Shown here in pieces: positions 23,608 through 34,441 of a DNA stretch of 64,000 bases. The translations under genes were made by a program, and so were the position numbers. Position 1 is the stretch's first letter. Each line of letters begins with the position of its first letter. The stretch covers positions 5,875,501 through 5,939,500 of the forward strand of contig CATNEN010000003.1 of the NCBI GenBank assembly GCA_950097015.1. Reading direction: 5' to 3'. The notes beneath the pieces are model-generated. The model made no database searches, was not told the DNA's origin, and saw only the letters and a program-made list of their open reading frames with translations. This DNA comes from Macrostomum hystrix. Its lineage: Eukaryota > Platyhelminthes > Macrostomidae.

Positions 23608-26248
23608 TCATCGCATCCGTCGACACCTGGATCTCTCGGCCTCGTTACACAGTCTTGAATTTATCGGCTTCTCGTGCCAGCTGCAGTCCAAGTCGTTTGC
23701 GCGGACCTTGCTGTGACCAACGCGCCTCAGGCACACCACAATGCGCCTGGCATTGTAGTTTGAGCAGTTACACTGAAATTGAAACAGGCATATAGCTTTG
23801 CATAAATCCAACTCACTCGTACCCTGCATGCAAACCTAGTTAAACTCCTCAATACCTTGAAGGTTCTCTCAGCAGTCCAACGAGCGCATGATCTTTTGAC
23901 CTCAGGGCGGGCCGTGTTATCGCACATGGACCGGTGCATGATGAGGTAAACGCCATTCTGCAGTCGGGTTGCGCAAAGCGCGTCTCGTTTTTGGAAGAGA
24001 GAGTTGGAGATACTGCATTGGGTCCAGTTGCCAAGTATCCATTCACTGGGGAACGAACACACGGCATCAAAGTCGCAAGGAGCCGCGATAAACTCTCGCG
24101 GGTTCACCTCGTAAATTGTCTTGCACAGGGACAAGCTGACAGTGCGATTCCAGTTGTCCTGGCAGGTCAGGAGAGGCGTTTCAAAGGCGATTCGACGCTC
24201 TTTCAGACAGCGGCACTGAAAATTGTTACCAGTTACCAATTAACAGTAAAAAAGTAAATAAACTAATTAGTACCAATCTACTCCAGTGCTAATCTACTCC
24301 AGTACCAATAAATTCGAGTACCAATCTAGCCCAGTACCAATATATTCCAGTACCAATCTACCCCCAGTACCAATATTTCAGTACCAATCTACCCCCAGTG
24401 CCAATATATTCCAGTACCAATCTACCCCCAGTACCAATATTTCAGTACCAATCTACTCCAGAAACAATATATTACAGTACCACTTTACTACAGTACTAAT
24501 CTACTCCAGTACGAATCTACTCCAGTACGAATCTACTCCAGTACCAATAGATTCCAGTACCAATCTACTCCAGAACCAATATATTACAGTACCACTTTAC
24601 TCCAGTACCAATCTACCCCAGTACCAATCTACTCCAGTACCAATCTACTCTAGTACCAATCTACTCCAGTACCAATCTACTCCAGTACCAATCTACTCCA
24701 GTAACAATCTACTCCAGAACCAACACATTCTAGTACCAATCTGCTCCAGTACAAATATATTATAGTACCAATCTACTCCAGTAACAATCTACTCCAGAAT
24801 TAATATACTCCAGTACCAATCTACTCCAGTATCAATCTACTCCAGAACCATTGCATAATTGTAAGGTGTCTTACACCGGTGAGTTGTCCTCTAAGCAATC
24901 TTATCTGGCTACAAGGAGGACCACAGCCAAAGACGCTCGTGGCCTTAGGTCGCTCGGCTTTGCGTGAATGACACACCGTTTCAGGAACTTTGAAAACTCC
25001 AGTTAGCAGTCTAAAAATGAATAGATAAAAATGAATAACACCATTAGCAGTATAAGCAACAATAGAAGTTGCACTGCAGTTTCATCAATTTCATCAAGTT
25101 CACTAACTTCACGTAGGAGCCAACTGTCAGATTGATTGGCATCTTGTGAACGCATTCGTATTTTAACTCCTTATAACTCCTAATGCCGCAGCCGAAACAC
25201 TGAAAATTTTGTAAATAAATAACTGTTCTAGAATGAATGCCAATCACGCTTTGCGGATATTTTATGCATTCCAATAGTCGATTCTCACCGTTCCGAAATC
25301 TGCCGGCATCCACAAGAATTCGGATTTCTCCGTTGATGGAGGCTACAAGAATTTTGCTATCAATTAGTTTGCTGACGATAGTAAAACAAGAACTTTGTAA
25401 CTCAGTTGCTACACTTCTGACTACACTTCTACACTTCTGAGCAAGACACTTGATTCCACAGTGCTTTGGCATCACCAGCAATAGCTTAGGTGACAATTTG
25501 GGTGGATGTGACGGCTGCCAATCTAGGGACTGAACAGTTGTACAGCCTTTGGGAGCGCAGCAACAATAACTGTTGCTGTGCCAGTGTCTGTACAGTTTCT
25601 AGTCAGTATAACCTAATAAGCAATAGTGATAATTATAATATTAAAAAATGATTACACCTGCCTCATTCGACCAGATTTGCAGCCGACAGCACAGCCGCAG
25701 CTATAGCGCGGCGCATCTGAAGGCTGCGTACGGCTGTTCAGTCCATGGACTGGCGCGACGCCACACCCAACCTCAATTATCCCAGCTGATGCTGGTACCC
25801 ATATAAAATCCGGATGAAATGAAGCAATGCAGAGTTAATTTGCTTGCTAAAGGACACAAATTGTTACAGTGGAGTCAGGAGACGAACCCCAGACCTTCAA
25901 GTCGTGAGTCCGACGCTCTAACCACTAGGCTACAACCTCCTAATTGATAATAAGGCAAGATCTTCTAACGAAATTGAAATGATTCAATGAGTTTACGCAC
26001 CGAATATTCTACAGCGTTCGCTCTGGAGTTCTCAACTTCCTTCCAGTTGTACTCAAACGTATTGATGGATTCAAAAGATGTGGAGGCGCAACGGTATACA
26101 GACAACTGCAGAGTTCAGTTTAATAATGTTTGAATAGTTTTAACAGGTTATCCGATTGAGCAAAAAATCAAATTTTATGTTTAAAAAAACTCACCATAAC
26201 TATCAGTACTCTGGGCACACAGCCCAACTTAATCTTTATAGACATCAT
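23608..26248 (-). CDS. Small secreted TSP1-repeat protein
   Basis: Exons on minus, read by eye: 26248-26195 (start ATG, hydrophobic signal MMSIKIKLGCVPRVLIVM), 26105-26001, 25342-25289, 25199 to about 25113 or 25071, 25010-24875, 24215-23856 and 23772-23608 (stop). The total is about 330 residues. Several exons carry thrombospondin type 1 features: WMPADFGTCFGCGIR, then VCHSRKAERP with C-rich tail; SEWILGNWTQCS with SMCDNTARPEVKRSC; and RRIVVCLRR with CSWHEKPINSRLC. TSP1 modules are extracellular adhesion or matrix-binding units, as in ADAMTS-like proteins and papilin. No protease domain is seen. The exon 4/5 junction does not phase neatly, so that border is uncertain. A 16-bp minisatellite fills the intron at 24.3-24.85 kb, and SINE B copies occupy the intron at 25.4-25.95 kb. 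Confidence 0.6.
24270..24848. repeat. 16-bp minisatellite in TSP1-gene intron
   Basis: About 36 copies of CTACTCCAGTACCAAT with variants (CTACCCCCAGTACCAAT, ATATTCCAGTACCAAT). It lies wholly between two coding exons of the minus-strand TSP1 gene (24215 and 24875). The 159-codon plus-strand frame across it is a by-product of the repeat. Confidence 0.95.
25438..25630 (+). repeat. SINE family B, 3' part only
   Basis: GAGCAAGACACTTGATTCCA begins mid-body, followed by GGGTGGATGTGACGGC, GGACTGAACAGTTGTACAGC and an AT-rich tail. The tRNA-like head is missing. It is adjacent to an inverted full copy. Confidence 0.75.
25645..25948 (-). repeat. SINE family B, full copy, inverted
   Basis: Reverse complement of the 48.9-kb copy, from the tail through CAGTCCATGGACTGG to the tRNA-like head CTAACCACTAGGCTACAACC at 25918-25937. 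It lies in the intron between exons 2 and 3 of the TSP1 gene. Confidence 0.9.
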
Positions 26249-26904
26249 CGGACTAAGAATTGACTCTAAATTTCTGAGGTAGAAAGTTAAGCCTGACCTG
26301 TTCGTCGCTCTTGGCCGATCTAAACTTTGGCTCTGAACCAGTTCAAAGAAAAGCGCATTTAAATGGCTCTCTGTTTAATGTAACATTGGAAGCGATGGCC
26401 AAGATAATAATTGCAGCACAATCAGGTTCATTGGTGGCGATTGCTGCTTGCAAGTAACTTGTATTATAAACAAAATATAGAAGGATTGCAGTGTATGTAC
26501 GTCCACACTGTATAAAGTAATGTTAAATGTTTGCCTTGTTTGTCAGACGGCTTGTAAGCCTGACCATCAGCATTTAGCCGTCAGTAGATAAAATGTTTGG
26601 ATTAGAGCCAAACTTAACCAAACATCATTGTGCCATGACTACGCGGCTATCGGCGGGGGGTGTCGCTTAGATTTGACAAGAGTGGCGCGACAAGTTACAA
26701 GTTGATTAGTGACAAGCTACAAGTGTGCCAGATTTTTGTTGCTGACGCACGCTTGTAGATTTAATTGACAGGTTACAAGTAGATGGGCAATCAGCTATAG
26801 TCTATGGTCGAGCATATTCCAAATAAGTGACAAATTGACTGCATGATTTTATCTCCGCGCTAAGGTCTTCTTTGTTGTCCAACTATGCATTTCTTTAGAT
26901 AAGC
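26249..26904. other. No gene recognised
   Basis: This is the 5' flank of the TSP1 gene (minus). It contains a few spaced copies of a GTTACAAGT / GCTACAAGT motif near 26690-26790 but no recognisable element. Confidence 0.4.
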
Positions 26905-27309
26905 ATGCCATTAACGAACGAAAACAAGCGACTGTTTTTATCTCTAGTTCGAGATCACAAAAGCGTTGTGTTTGGAGAATTTAGCTCCATTGTTACTAAG
27001 GAAAAGAGAATTGCTTGCTGGAAGAAAATCATCTCGGCGTGCAAAGACGATTATGGTTTTGATCCGTGTCCTGGAAAAGACTTCGCCTAGATTCGAGATG
27101 TTCTCTGGCCCAATTTGAAGCGGCACACCTTGGAAAAGGTGGACGCCTTGCACAAGACAGGTGCCGCTGGAGGGGCTGAGACTAAATTGACTGATATACA
27201 AGAACTCGTTCTGGAAATCATCGACACGAAGTCTGGTCTGGTAGCTGGCCTTCATACGTTCCAGAGACGTATGAAGCCAGCAGTCTCCCACCGCAACGAA
27301 AGCAAGTAG
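26905..27309 (+). pseudogene. Myb/SANT-like DNA-binding protein with in-frame stop
   Basis: Frame from ATG 26905, just after an acceptor-like TTCTTTAG. It reads MPLTNENKRLFLSLVRDHKS...WKKIISACKDDY...FDPCPGKDFA, a TAG at 27088-27090, then IRDVLWPNLKRHTLEKVD...KLTDIQELVLEIIDTKSG to a stop at 27309. The tryptophan spacing (WKK, then LWPNLKR) and the later LTDIQELVLEII stretch fit the zeste/MSANTD-type trihelix domain seen in animal transcription regulators and Harbinger-transposon partner proteins. One in-frame TAG sits just before the third helix. It may be a relic of a transposon-linked gene, or a short intron or read-through that I cannot resolve. Confidence 0.55.
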
Positions 27310-27711
27310 ATGATCTGGCAGATATTACGCCTGACTTTACTTTCGAGTCCTCCCTCAGAGGATGAACTAAATATTTCGGGACCGATAACCAAATGGTATG
27401 ATAACCAAATGATAACCAAGTCATTACTCCCAATACAGAATGGACTCTGGAGAGCAACCTATCCCTGCAATAGGACATTCTCTTTTTAGACACTGCCAAA
27501 GAGTCTAAACTGGCTACGAAAACAAAATGCAAAGGGAAAAAAATTTACTGTGGTAAAGGAAAACAGGAAATACATATTTGCATGATGCAAAATTCAATAA
27601 AGGATTCGGGATCCATAAACACATTTTCTCAGTTGCAGCATAACAAGCTGTCTAGTCAGCAATGTCCAGGATTAAAAATTAAGCTTTCAAAAACGGAGGA
27701 TAGAGGGAGAC

Positions 27712-28290
27712 GGGAGAGCGGAGTATTGGGCAGAGAGGAGAGCGGAATATTGGGCAGAGAGGAGAGCGGAGTATTGGGCAGAGAGGAGAGCGGAATATTG
27801 GGCAGAGGAGAGCGGAGTATTGGGCAGAGAGGAGAGCGGAGTATTGGGCAGAGGAGAGCGGAGTATTGGGCAGAGAGGAGAGTGGAGTATTGGGCAGAGA
27901 GGAGAGCGGAGTATTGGGCAGAGAGGAGAGCGGAATATTGGGCAGAGAGGAGAGCGGAGTATTGGGCAGAGAGGAGAGCGGAGTATTGGGCAGAGAGGAG
28001 AGCGGAGTATTGGGCAGAGAGGAGAGCGGAGTATTGGGCAGAGGAGAGCGGAGTATTGGGCAGAGAGGAGAGCGGAGTATTGGGCAGAGGAGAGCGGAGT
28101 ATTGGGCAGAGAGGAGAGCGGAGTATTGGGCAGAGAGGAGAGCGGAGTATTGGGCAGAGGAGAGCGGAGTATTGGGCAGAGAGGAGAGCGGAGTATTGGG
28201 CAGAGGAGAGCGGAGTATTGGGCAGAGGAGAGCGGAGTATTGGGCAGAGGAGAGCGGAGTATGGGCAGAGAGGCGAGCGGAGGATAGAGA
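27712..28290. repeat. 24/22-bp minisatellite
   Basis: Units are GAGTATTGGGCAGAGAGGAG followed by AGCG (24 bp); shorter 22-bp units lack one GA. Mixing 24- and 22-bp units shifts frame repeatedly, and all three forward frames stay open over long stretches because the unit has no stop in any frame. Confidence 0.95.
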
Positions 28291-28299
28291 GGAGGCTGC

Positions 28300-29508
28300 T
28301 CGAATGGCGCTTCAGTCTTTTGTTAGTGTGCGGTGCTAAACATTTTCCAGTGCTGTGTTGTCGAGATCCAAGAGTGTTTCTTTGCTCTTACGTCACAAAA
28401 GATTCTCATTGAGCAGTTTATATGTTAGATAATCAGATTCCTCATGCAGCGGGCAATTCGACTATTTCCACTGAGGTCAAATTGGCCAAACATGAAATCG
28501 CAGCATTTAGCACCTTTCGCATCCCTAATATGTTTTATACAGCATGAAATGCTAGGGACTTCATGAGGGCGCCTGACGCGATGAGGCAACAGACTGACAC
28601 GCAGCAAGCAGGTAACATTTTACTCATATTGAACACTGATTTGGCCTTATTGTGTCATTCGCACATTTTGGGAACTAGGGCTCGTATGCGGACAACAGGA
28701 CTATTTATTCATGTTGCACTGCACGTGGAAATATTCTCAGCTCTGCTCATATTCTCCGTGTATCTTCAGTCCCCTCATATAATCCAGTTTCTTTTTCTCC
28801 TACCTCCTCTCCACTCACTCTTACTAGTTTTTTACTCTGCGAATCTGTCACTCGTCACTCACTCTACTAGCCTGTCACTCTCTCTCCTCAGCTTTCTAGC
28901 TCACAGACGCTGAAATCCTCTGCTCATCTATCGCCTGATAATATGACCATCCCCAGATTAAAGGTTTTCGCGTCTTCGAATTTCCATTGTAGCCATGAGC
29001 CTTGTCACAACTGTACTAGTAAAACCAAACGGAGTGGAGTGAAGCGGAAAGCGATCCAAGAGAGTAGTCGAGCTAGGTAGCATTTCCATCCTCAAATCCT
29101 CAAATCTTCACACATGCTCTCAAATCCCATCTCTCTCTCCCTCTCCGCCTTTGCTTCGTCTCCGTCTCTCTTGTTCTGACACAGAAATTCCCCTTAGCAC
29201 TTTAGCTCACTGACCATTCACAGATGATAATAATAATAATAACAATAATAAGTGAGTTGGAAATTTGTTTTGGTCAACAATTTGATGAGCCATTGTGACA
29301 AATCAGCACGCGATGTAGATGGCCAATAAGGTCGATTGCTTCAATATGCCCGCTTAATTTGATTGGCTGGCAGTTCTGTCCTTGACACCCCAGACTTTCA
29401 TACCAGACCTCATATAATTGTCGACGTTTCATTTTCCTTCAATAAAATGAAAATTGTCCTTTGATAAATTTTAATTTCCCATACTTTCATACAATTTAAA
29501 GCCACTGC
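28300..29508. other. No gene recognised
   Basis: No family signature was found. A short open stretch at 28563-28610 ends at a donor-like GCAGGTAACA, and there is an (AAT)n run at about 29228-29246. Confidence 0.4.
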
Positions 29509-29881
29509 ATGAACTTCGAAATAGGTTTAAGCAAGTGCTTACAATTTGAGTTTGACCAGCCAGGTCCCCTCATGGAGAGCCTTGCCTCAGTGACTTTGGA
29601 TACAGTAACTGCCGGATCGCCATCAAGCGCCAGCAGCGGCGCTGCAGGATCGCCATCAACCGCCAGCAGCGCCAGCAGCGGAGTGTCGGACAACGGCGAC
29701 AACGACTGCTAACGGCGGCAGCGGCTGCAACGGTACCAACGGCAGTGTGACTGCCTACGGCTACTACAGCGGCTACGGCAGCTACAGCTATGCTGTCAAC
29801 GGCGACAACGGCGCAAAACGGCGAGAACAGTGGCAATGGCTACGGCTACGAGGTCAACGGCAGCTACCGTGCTAGTCATAG
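29509..29881 (+). other. Ser/Ala/Gly-coding low-complexity stretch
   Basis: GC-rich, strongly three-base-periodic sequence (repeated GCCAGCAGC and AACGGC). One frame encodes AGSPSSASSGAAGSPSTASS, another GYYSGYGSYSYAVNGDNGA. All frames hit stops within 120 codons, so it is either the 5' part of the zinc-finger gene downstream or non-coding low complexity. Confidence 0.35.
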
Positions 29882-30214
29882 CAGTGCTGCAGCCTGGCCA
29901 GCAATCTGCTCGCCGACCACGCAGGCCACAGCCAGCACAGCAGCTCGAAAACCCGAAGAGCCAGAGCCAAAGACGAAGAAGAGAGCAAGAGAGCCGGGCG
30001 TTGCTACACGTGTCCATATCGACCCAACTGCATGGTGCGCAACTCCAGATTCGCGCAGCATGTAAGAGACTGCCACCGTCAAATATACAACAGCTGTCTC
30101 CAAAAGTGTCAGAACGATACTTCAAAGGTGCACTTTCAAATGCACCGAGAGCGTTTTAGTCCGCTGCTGGCAGGTGTCACCTGCACCGAGTTTCGAATTT
30201 TTATCGAAACGCAA
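29882..30214 (+). CDS. Putative zinc-finger exon
   Basis: The exon is bounded by an acceptor-like GTCATAG (ending 29881) and a strong donor GTGAGTAG at 30215. It has 111 codons in one open frame: a hydrophilic Ser/Arg/Glu-rich start (SSSKTRRARAKDEEESKRAG), then RCYTCPYRPNCMVRNSRFAQ HVRDCH, whose Cys and His spacing suggests a zinc-binding unit, then a Cys/His-rich tail (CLQKCQNDTSKVHFQMHRER). I do not recognise the gene. Two other frames are also open over much of it, which lowers confidence. A following exon near 30293 is possible but not phased. Confidence 0.35.
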
Positions 30215-31200
30215 GTGAGTAGCTATCGAAAGATGCTTTTCATATTTAATTGCATTCAGATGCATTCAGCTTCATTTTTAATTTATCACCAGAAATGGAG
30301 GCGAGAGTTTTGGAAGTGGCAGTTCTGAGTCGCCCTGTGCACCCGAAATCTGCTACTGGTCTATTCGATTCCCATCATACCTGCAACTATTAAATTCAAT
30401 AAGTAAATAACAAACATGTTTTATCTTCTTCAATTCGCCATCTTCCTTTTCAGGCACTACTGAGAGAGACAACCGAACTATAGAGAGACAATGATTGCAG
30501 CTATTTAAGGTCGTGCCCTGCATGTTGCGATGCTTTGATTGGTTATCAAAGTCAAAATCGGTTGTCAAAGCGATTTATAATCTCTAAACAAGCTAAAGCT
30601 TGCGCAACGTATTTAAACTGTAATTGTTCCGAAAGCAAATTGTGAATCGTGAGATCGATGAGAAATGCTGACGGATGTGAAATGTTCCTTACGAGCCTGA
30701 TTTCATATTCATACAGTTTCTGTATGAAATGTGTGAACTGACGAAAAGAACCCCAATGTAGATAATTATATTCCCGTGTGATCTGACTAGCTTTGGATTT
30801 GATTTCAACCAAAAAAATACACCAACGAAAAAATACTATACTACTACTATACTTGTTGTACTACTAGAAGTATACTAGTAGTATACTAGTATAATATATA
30901 TATATAATGCAATTCTATTGCATTTAATTCAATTTTTTAGAATTTTATAGAATTTGATTGAATTTAACTCCGTAACATACTATATAATCTACCATTGCTA
31001 AAAATACATACTCAATTTTGCGCAACTTCAATATTGCGTCTATGGTTTTATCGTGAGGACATTTACATACGATCAATAACTTTAAACAGATTGAATGACT
31101 AGAAAACACATGCACACTGAGCTCTTCTATTTTCCAGCTCAGTATTTCAGAGTGATCTTCTATGTGTTAATACTCGTAGTTGATCAGAAATGACTCAGAA
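30215..31200. other. No gene recognised; AT-rich
   Basis: AT-rich spacer. Around 30835-30905 there is a run of interleaved TACTAGTAGTATACTAGTAT-type short palindromes ending in (AT)n. Confidence 0.4.
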
Positions 31201-32121
31201 ATGACATTGCAGGACGCACAAAGACATACGATACTGCAAAAGACATCGAGGCTAAAGAGAGCTGGCTATCGAGAAAGAAAGGCAGTAAGGTTTCAATTAT
31301 CAGCCAGCGATAGCTCTCCGAAAAGCAACGAGCTACCTGATCAGACTTCTGGTGTCTACACAAAAGACGATCCTGTTGTATCAAACTCAAAGATGTCACA
31401 AATAGAAAATATGAGCCCAGAAAATTTATCTAAAACTACTTCATCCGAAAAGCCTCACTCTGACATAGGCGGCTGTGACGACATTTACGACCCATCAAAA
31501 AAAAGTACCTACATCCGTCCGAAAAAGAAGAAGAGACGATGCACGCTAAAACCATGCGCAAATAATTATCAGGAAGACACGGAAACTGAAGATGAGAGCG
31601 AAGAAAATGAAGAGCGGGAAGGAAGCTTTGAGGCCGCTATTAGAAGCTTTGTCCTACCTCTGGAAAACAAAACCGATGGCACATGGACCGAGAAAGAAGC
31701 AACTGAGAGCCAGGATGAGTCAACAGATAGCGAGGAGGAGACAACAGATAGCGAGGAGGAGACAACAGAGAGCCAGGAGGAGGCAACCGAGAGCCAGGCG
31801 AAGACAACTGAGAGCCAGGAGGAGGCAACCGAGAGCCAGGCGAAGACAACTGAGACCCAGGAGGAGGCAACCGAGAGCCAGGCGAAGACAACTGAGACCC
31901 AGGAGGAGGCAACCGAGAGCCAGGCGAAGACAACTGAGACCCAGGAGGAGGCAACCGAGAGCCCGGAGGAGACAACTGAGAGCCAGGAGGAGGCAACCGA
32001 GACCCAGGACGAGGCAACCAATGAAGAAAATGTAGCAACCGGGATTGAAGAGGTGGCAACCAGTAGCAAATTGGCAAGCATGTTGGGACTAAGCAAAAGC
32101 CATGAAGAAAATGTGGTATAA
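31201..32121 (+). CDS. Acidic Thr/Glu/Ser/Gln repeat protein, unrecognised
   Basis: Open frame of 306 codons from ATG 31201; the frame is open a few codons upstream but has no earlier ATG. The N-terminal 100 residues are mixed. A basic cluster RPKKKKRR (about 106) could be a nuclear-localisation signal. From about residue 165 the protein is a tandem repeat of the 14-residue unit EEATESQAKTTETQ (42 bp), with related ATDSEEET-type units before it. It ends SKLASMLGLSKSHEENVV. There is no signal peptide or membrane segment. AATAAA at 32233 and 32250 supports a real 3' end. The GC-rich repeat sits in AT-rich surroundings. It could be an exon of a longer gene, because GCAG at 31212 resembles an acceptor. 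Confidence 0.5.
   Translation: MTLQDAQRHTILQKTSRLKRAGYRERKAVRFQLSASDSSPKSNELPDQTSGVYTKDDPVVSNSKMSQIENMSPENLSKTTSSEKPHSDIGGCDDIYDPSKKSTYIRPKKKKRRCTLKPCANNYQEDTETEDESEENEEREGSFEAAIRSFVLPLENKTDGTWTEKEATESQDESTDSEEETTDSEEETTESQEEATESQAKTTESQEEATESQAKTTETQEEATESQAKTTETQEEATESQAKTTETQEEATESPEETTESQEEATETQDEATNEENVATGIEEVATSSKLASMLGLSKSHEENVV
31690..32025. repeat. 42-bp coding minisatellite
   Basis: Tandem units of GAGGAGGCAACCGAGAGCCA GGCGAAGACAACTGAGACCC AG, preceded by related 21-bp and half units. All units are multiples of three, so the frame of the acidic protein is kept. The antisense frames open across it are shadows. Confidence 0.85.
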
Positions 32122-32427
32122 CAAAAAATGAAATTTTGAGTAAATTTGAAACAGCAGACAACAAACTGATGGCAGCTAGAACGGCCGAAGAGGAAGACGA
32201 AATTAACAAACGAAATGTGAAAACATATCTAAAATAAAGGGATTCTATTAATAAAAAACAGGCCCAGCATGAAAACCAGTCTGAGAAAAACGAACTCTTT
32301 AAAAGCAGGTTTTGAAGTCACGTGATAATACTAATCTATTATTCTGCTTTTATATCATTGCTTTGAAGATCTTTGAGATTTTTCTGTTTAAAATAAAAGT
32401 TCAAACTTTCTGTGAAAAAGCTTTCAT

Positions 32428-32892
32428 TTGCTTGAAAGATTAGCGTTGTCAAATGGATTTTTATTATTGAAACAATTGACAGAAACAGGAATAGATCAAA
32501 AGAAGCTTGAGATATTGACAAAATGTATCAACAGATTAACACTTGGTAGAACGATTAAAAAATATGACGTCAGTGGATCAGTAGATCAACTTCTAGGTAG
32601 TGTAAAAATGCTGGAAGCAAATAAATATTATTTTCTACAGAAATTATCCAATCGTTTGAGAAACCGAAGCAACTTTTCTGATTTCCGCTACTGTCGACCA
32701 CACAAAGTGGTCTTTCCTGAAAGCGATCAGATTATTTTGTTACAATCGTGCCAGCAACAGAAAAACCGTTTCCTGAATGTATCGCACAGTGATGTAGTAG
32801 AGTATTCAAATATTAAAGCTCTGTTCATTGACGCGAACCTCCTGAGTTTTCATTTACTACTTTTCATTCACTGTTTCGATCTACTCACATGA
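32428..32892 (+). CDS. Unrecognised AT-rich open frame
   Basis: A 155-codon frame without an ATG until AAAATGCTGG near 32607. The sequence (LLLKQLTETGIDQKKLEILT, GSVDQLLGSVKMLEANKYY) looks helical and protein-like, and AATAAA follows at 32984. I do not recognise it. It may be an exon, a decayed gene or chance in AT-rich DNA. Confidence 0.2.
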   Translation: MLERLALSNGFLLLKQLTETGIDQKKLEILTKCINRLTLGRTIKKYDVSGSVDQLLGSVKMLEANKYYFLQKLSNRLRNRSNFSDFRYCRPHKVVFPESDQIILLQSCQQQKNRFLNVSHSDVVEYSNIKALFIDANLLSFHLLLFIHCFDLLT

Positions 32893-33248
32893 GTATTTCT
32901 AAGAACACTACAGATGAGTCGTAAAAATGCTTTAGTATTTGAAGCACTGACTGCTAAAACTCAGATTGAAAAGCAGTTAACGAAATAAAAAAATTAACTG
33001 AATTCTTTTTATTTCGAGTTCAATCTCCGCGTGAAAAAATTGTACGTTTAAACTAATTTTTTATTAGAGAAAGCACAAAATTATTAAACAAAGAACCATT
33101 ATTGTTTCGAGTTAAGCCCAACTAGATTACCAACGTGACCAACATTGCTAAGTGTCTAGTAGACACAAATGAATCACTGCGAGTGATAGTGTGATCAAAT
33201 ATGCTGATGCTATTTTTTACAGCTGTCATTTAAGTTACCCACATTTTG

Positions 33249-34262
33249 GCACTAAGGAAAAACCGAATAAGCCAAGCAAAGCAAAGCATTGGTTTGTGGA
33301 ATGAAGGGACGCGACAGCCCGACATTGTTCGCTAGTTGCATGCAGCATATCATGAAGATTCCCCCTCGAAGTCGGGGTGCAGCGCTTTGAGGACGGCTGG
33401 GAGACAGTCGAAGATTCTGCCATGCAGTAGAAGGCCAGCCACCACGCTCAACATGTTCATCATCGAGCACGTGCGTCAGGCACTTGGTGTCGACCGCCGG
33501 ATCACCGTGCGTGAACTGGCAGAGACAGTGGGTACATCACAGATGATCAGCAGCGCGAGCGGATCCGTGCATGTCAGCAGCTCCTGCAGGCCTATCGGAA
33601 CGACCCGAACGACCCAACCGGGGGATGAGTCATGGATCCATTACAGTGAGCCAGAGTCCAAGATGCAGAGCAGCGTCTGGAAGGCAGCTGGAGAGCCCAC
33701 CCCAGTGAAGGCCCTGGCTGCACTATCGGATGAAAAGCAGATGGCCAACGTCTTCCGGAACAAGGAGGGCATCGTGCTCATCGACTGGCTTCTACGTGGG
33801 CACTACCATTACCTAATTACATCCAAATTGGAGAAATTGGAGAAATTGCACGAAGCCATCAAGACGGAGCGCCGGCGCAAGCTGACCAGGGGATCTTGCT
33901 GCAGCTGGGCAACGCCGGGCCCCACACCAGCCTAGCAACAATGGCTGCCATCTCCAGCCTGGGCTTCGAGCTGCTACCGCACCAACCCTACTGGCCAGAC
34001 CTAGCACCGAGCGACTACTGGCTGTTTGGGCGGATGAAGGAGTCACTCAGAGGTCACCAGGCCCTGACCGTCAGCCAGTGGGTCAGAAGCACCCCCAAAT
34101 AATTATTTGCTGCAGGGATTAAGAAGCTACCAGAGCGCTGGCATAAGTGTGTGTGCCTCAAGGGGCACATTCATTAAGAAGGTCGATGACTAAGGTTTTT
34201 AGTTTTGTTGCTTGTTTAACAATAGTTCTTGTTTGTCCACGAACTTTCGGAACAACCCTCGT
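33249..34262 (+). mobile_element. Degenerate mariner-family transposon
   Basis: Pieces of a mariner transposase appear in order across frameshifts: the helix-turn-helix part (GVDRRITVRELAETVGTS), the first catalytic Asp in GDESWIHYSEPESKMQSSVW, EGIVLIDWLLRGHYHYL, and ELLPHQPYWPDLAPSDYWLF with the third Asp. The second catalytic Asp (normally HxDNAxxH) is replaced: the residues read LGNAGPHTS. The right end AACTTTCGGAACAACCCTCG (34236-34258) resembles a mariner terminal repeat; I did not find its partner at the left. With stops and frameshifts, it cannot encode an active enzyme. Confidence 0.85.
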
Positions 34263-34441
34263 ACAAGTACTGATAAGCATTAGCACTGAATCCATTCATG
34301 CCTACTAGTATCGAAACTACCCTGGGAAAGTAACACCTGTGCTAAAAGAAAGGACATTTATATCGCCGAAGCAGAACTGACAAAGTTGCCGCATTTTATA
34401 TCCAAAGCAAGACAGCTCTAAGCAACACATTTATCGCAAGA

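Noticed and set aside
24286-24765. 159-codon plus-strand frame
   Set aside because: It lies entirely in a minisatellite within an intron of the minus-strand TSP1 gene.
27582-28412. Large open frames of a GREESGVLGR-type repeat protein
   Set aside because: All three forward frames are open because the 24/22-bp unit lacks stops. There is no unique frame and no family.
31569-32209. Antisense frames across the acidic repeat gene
   Set aside because: They are shadows of the 42-bp coding repeat; the sense frame has a start, a stop and poly(A) signals.
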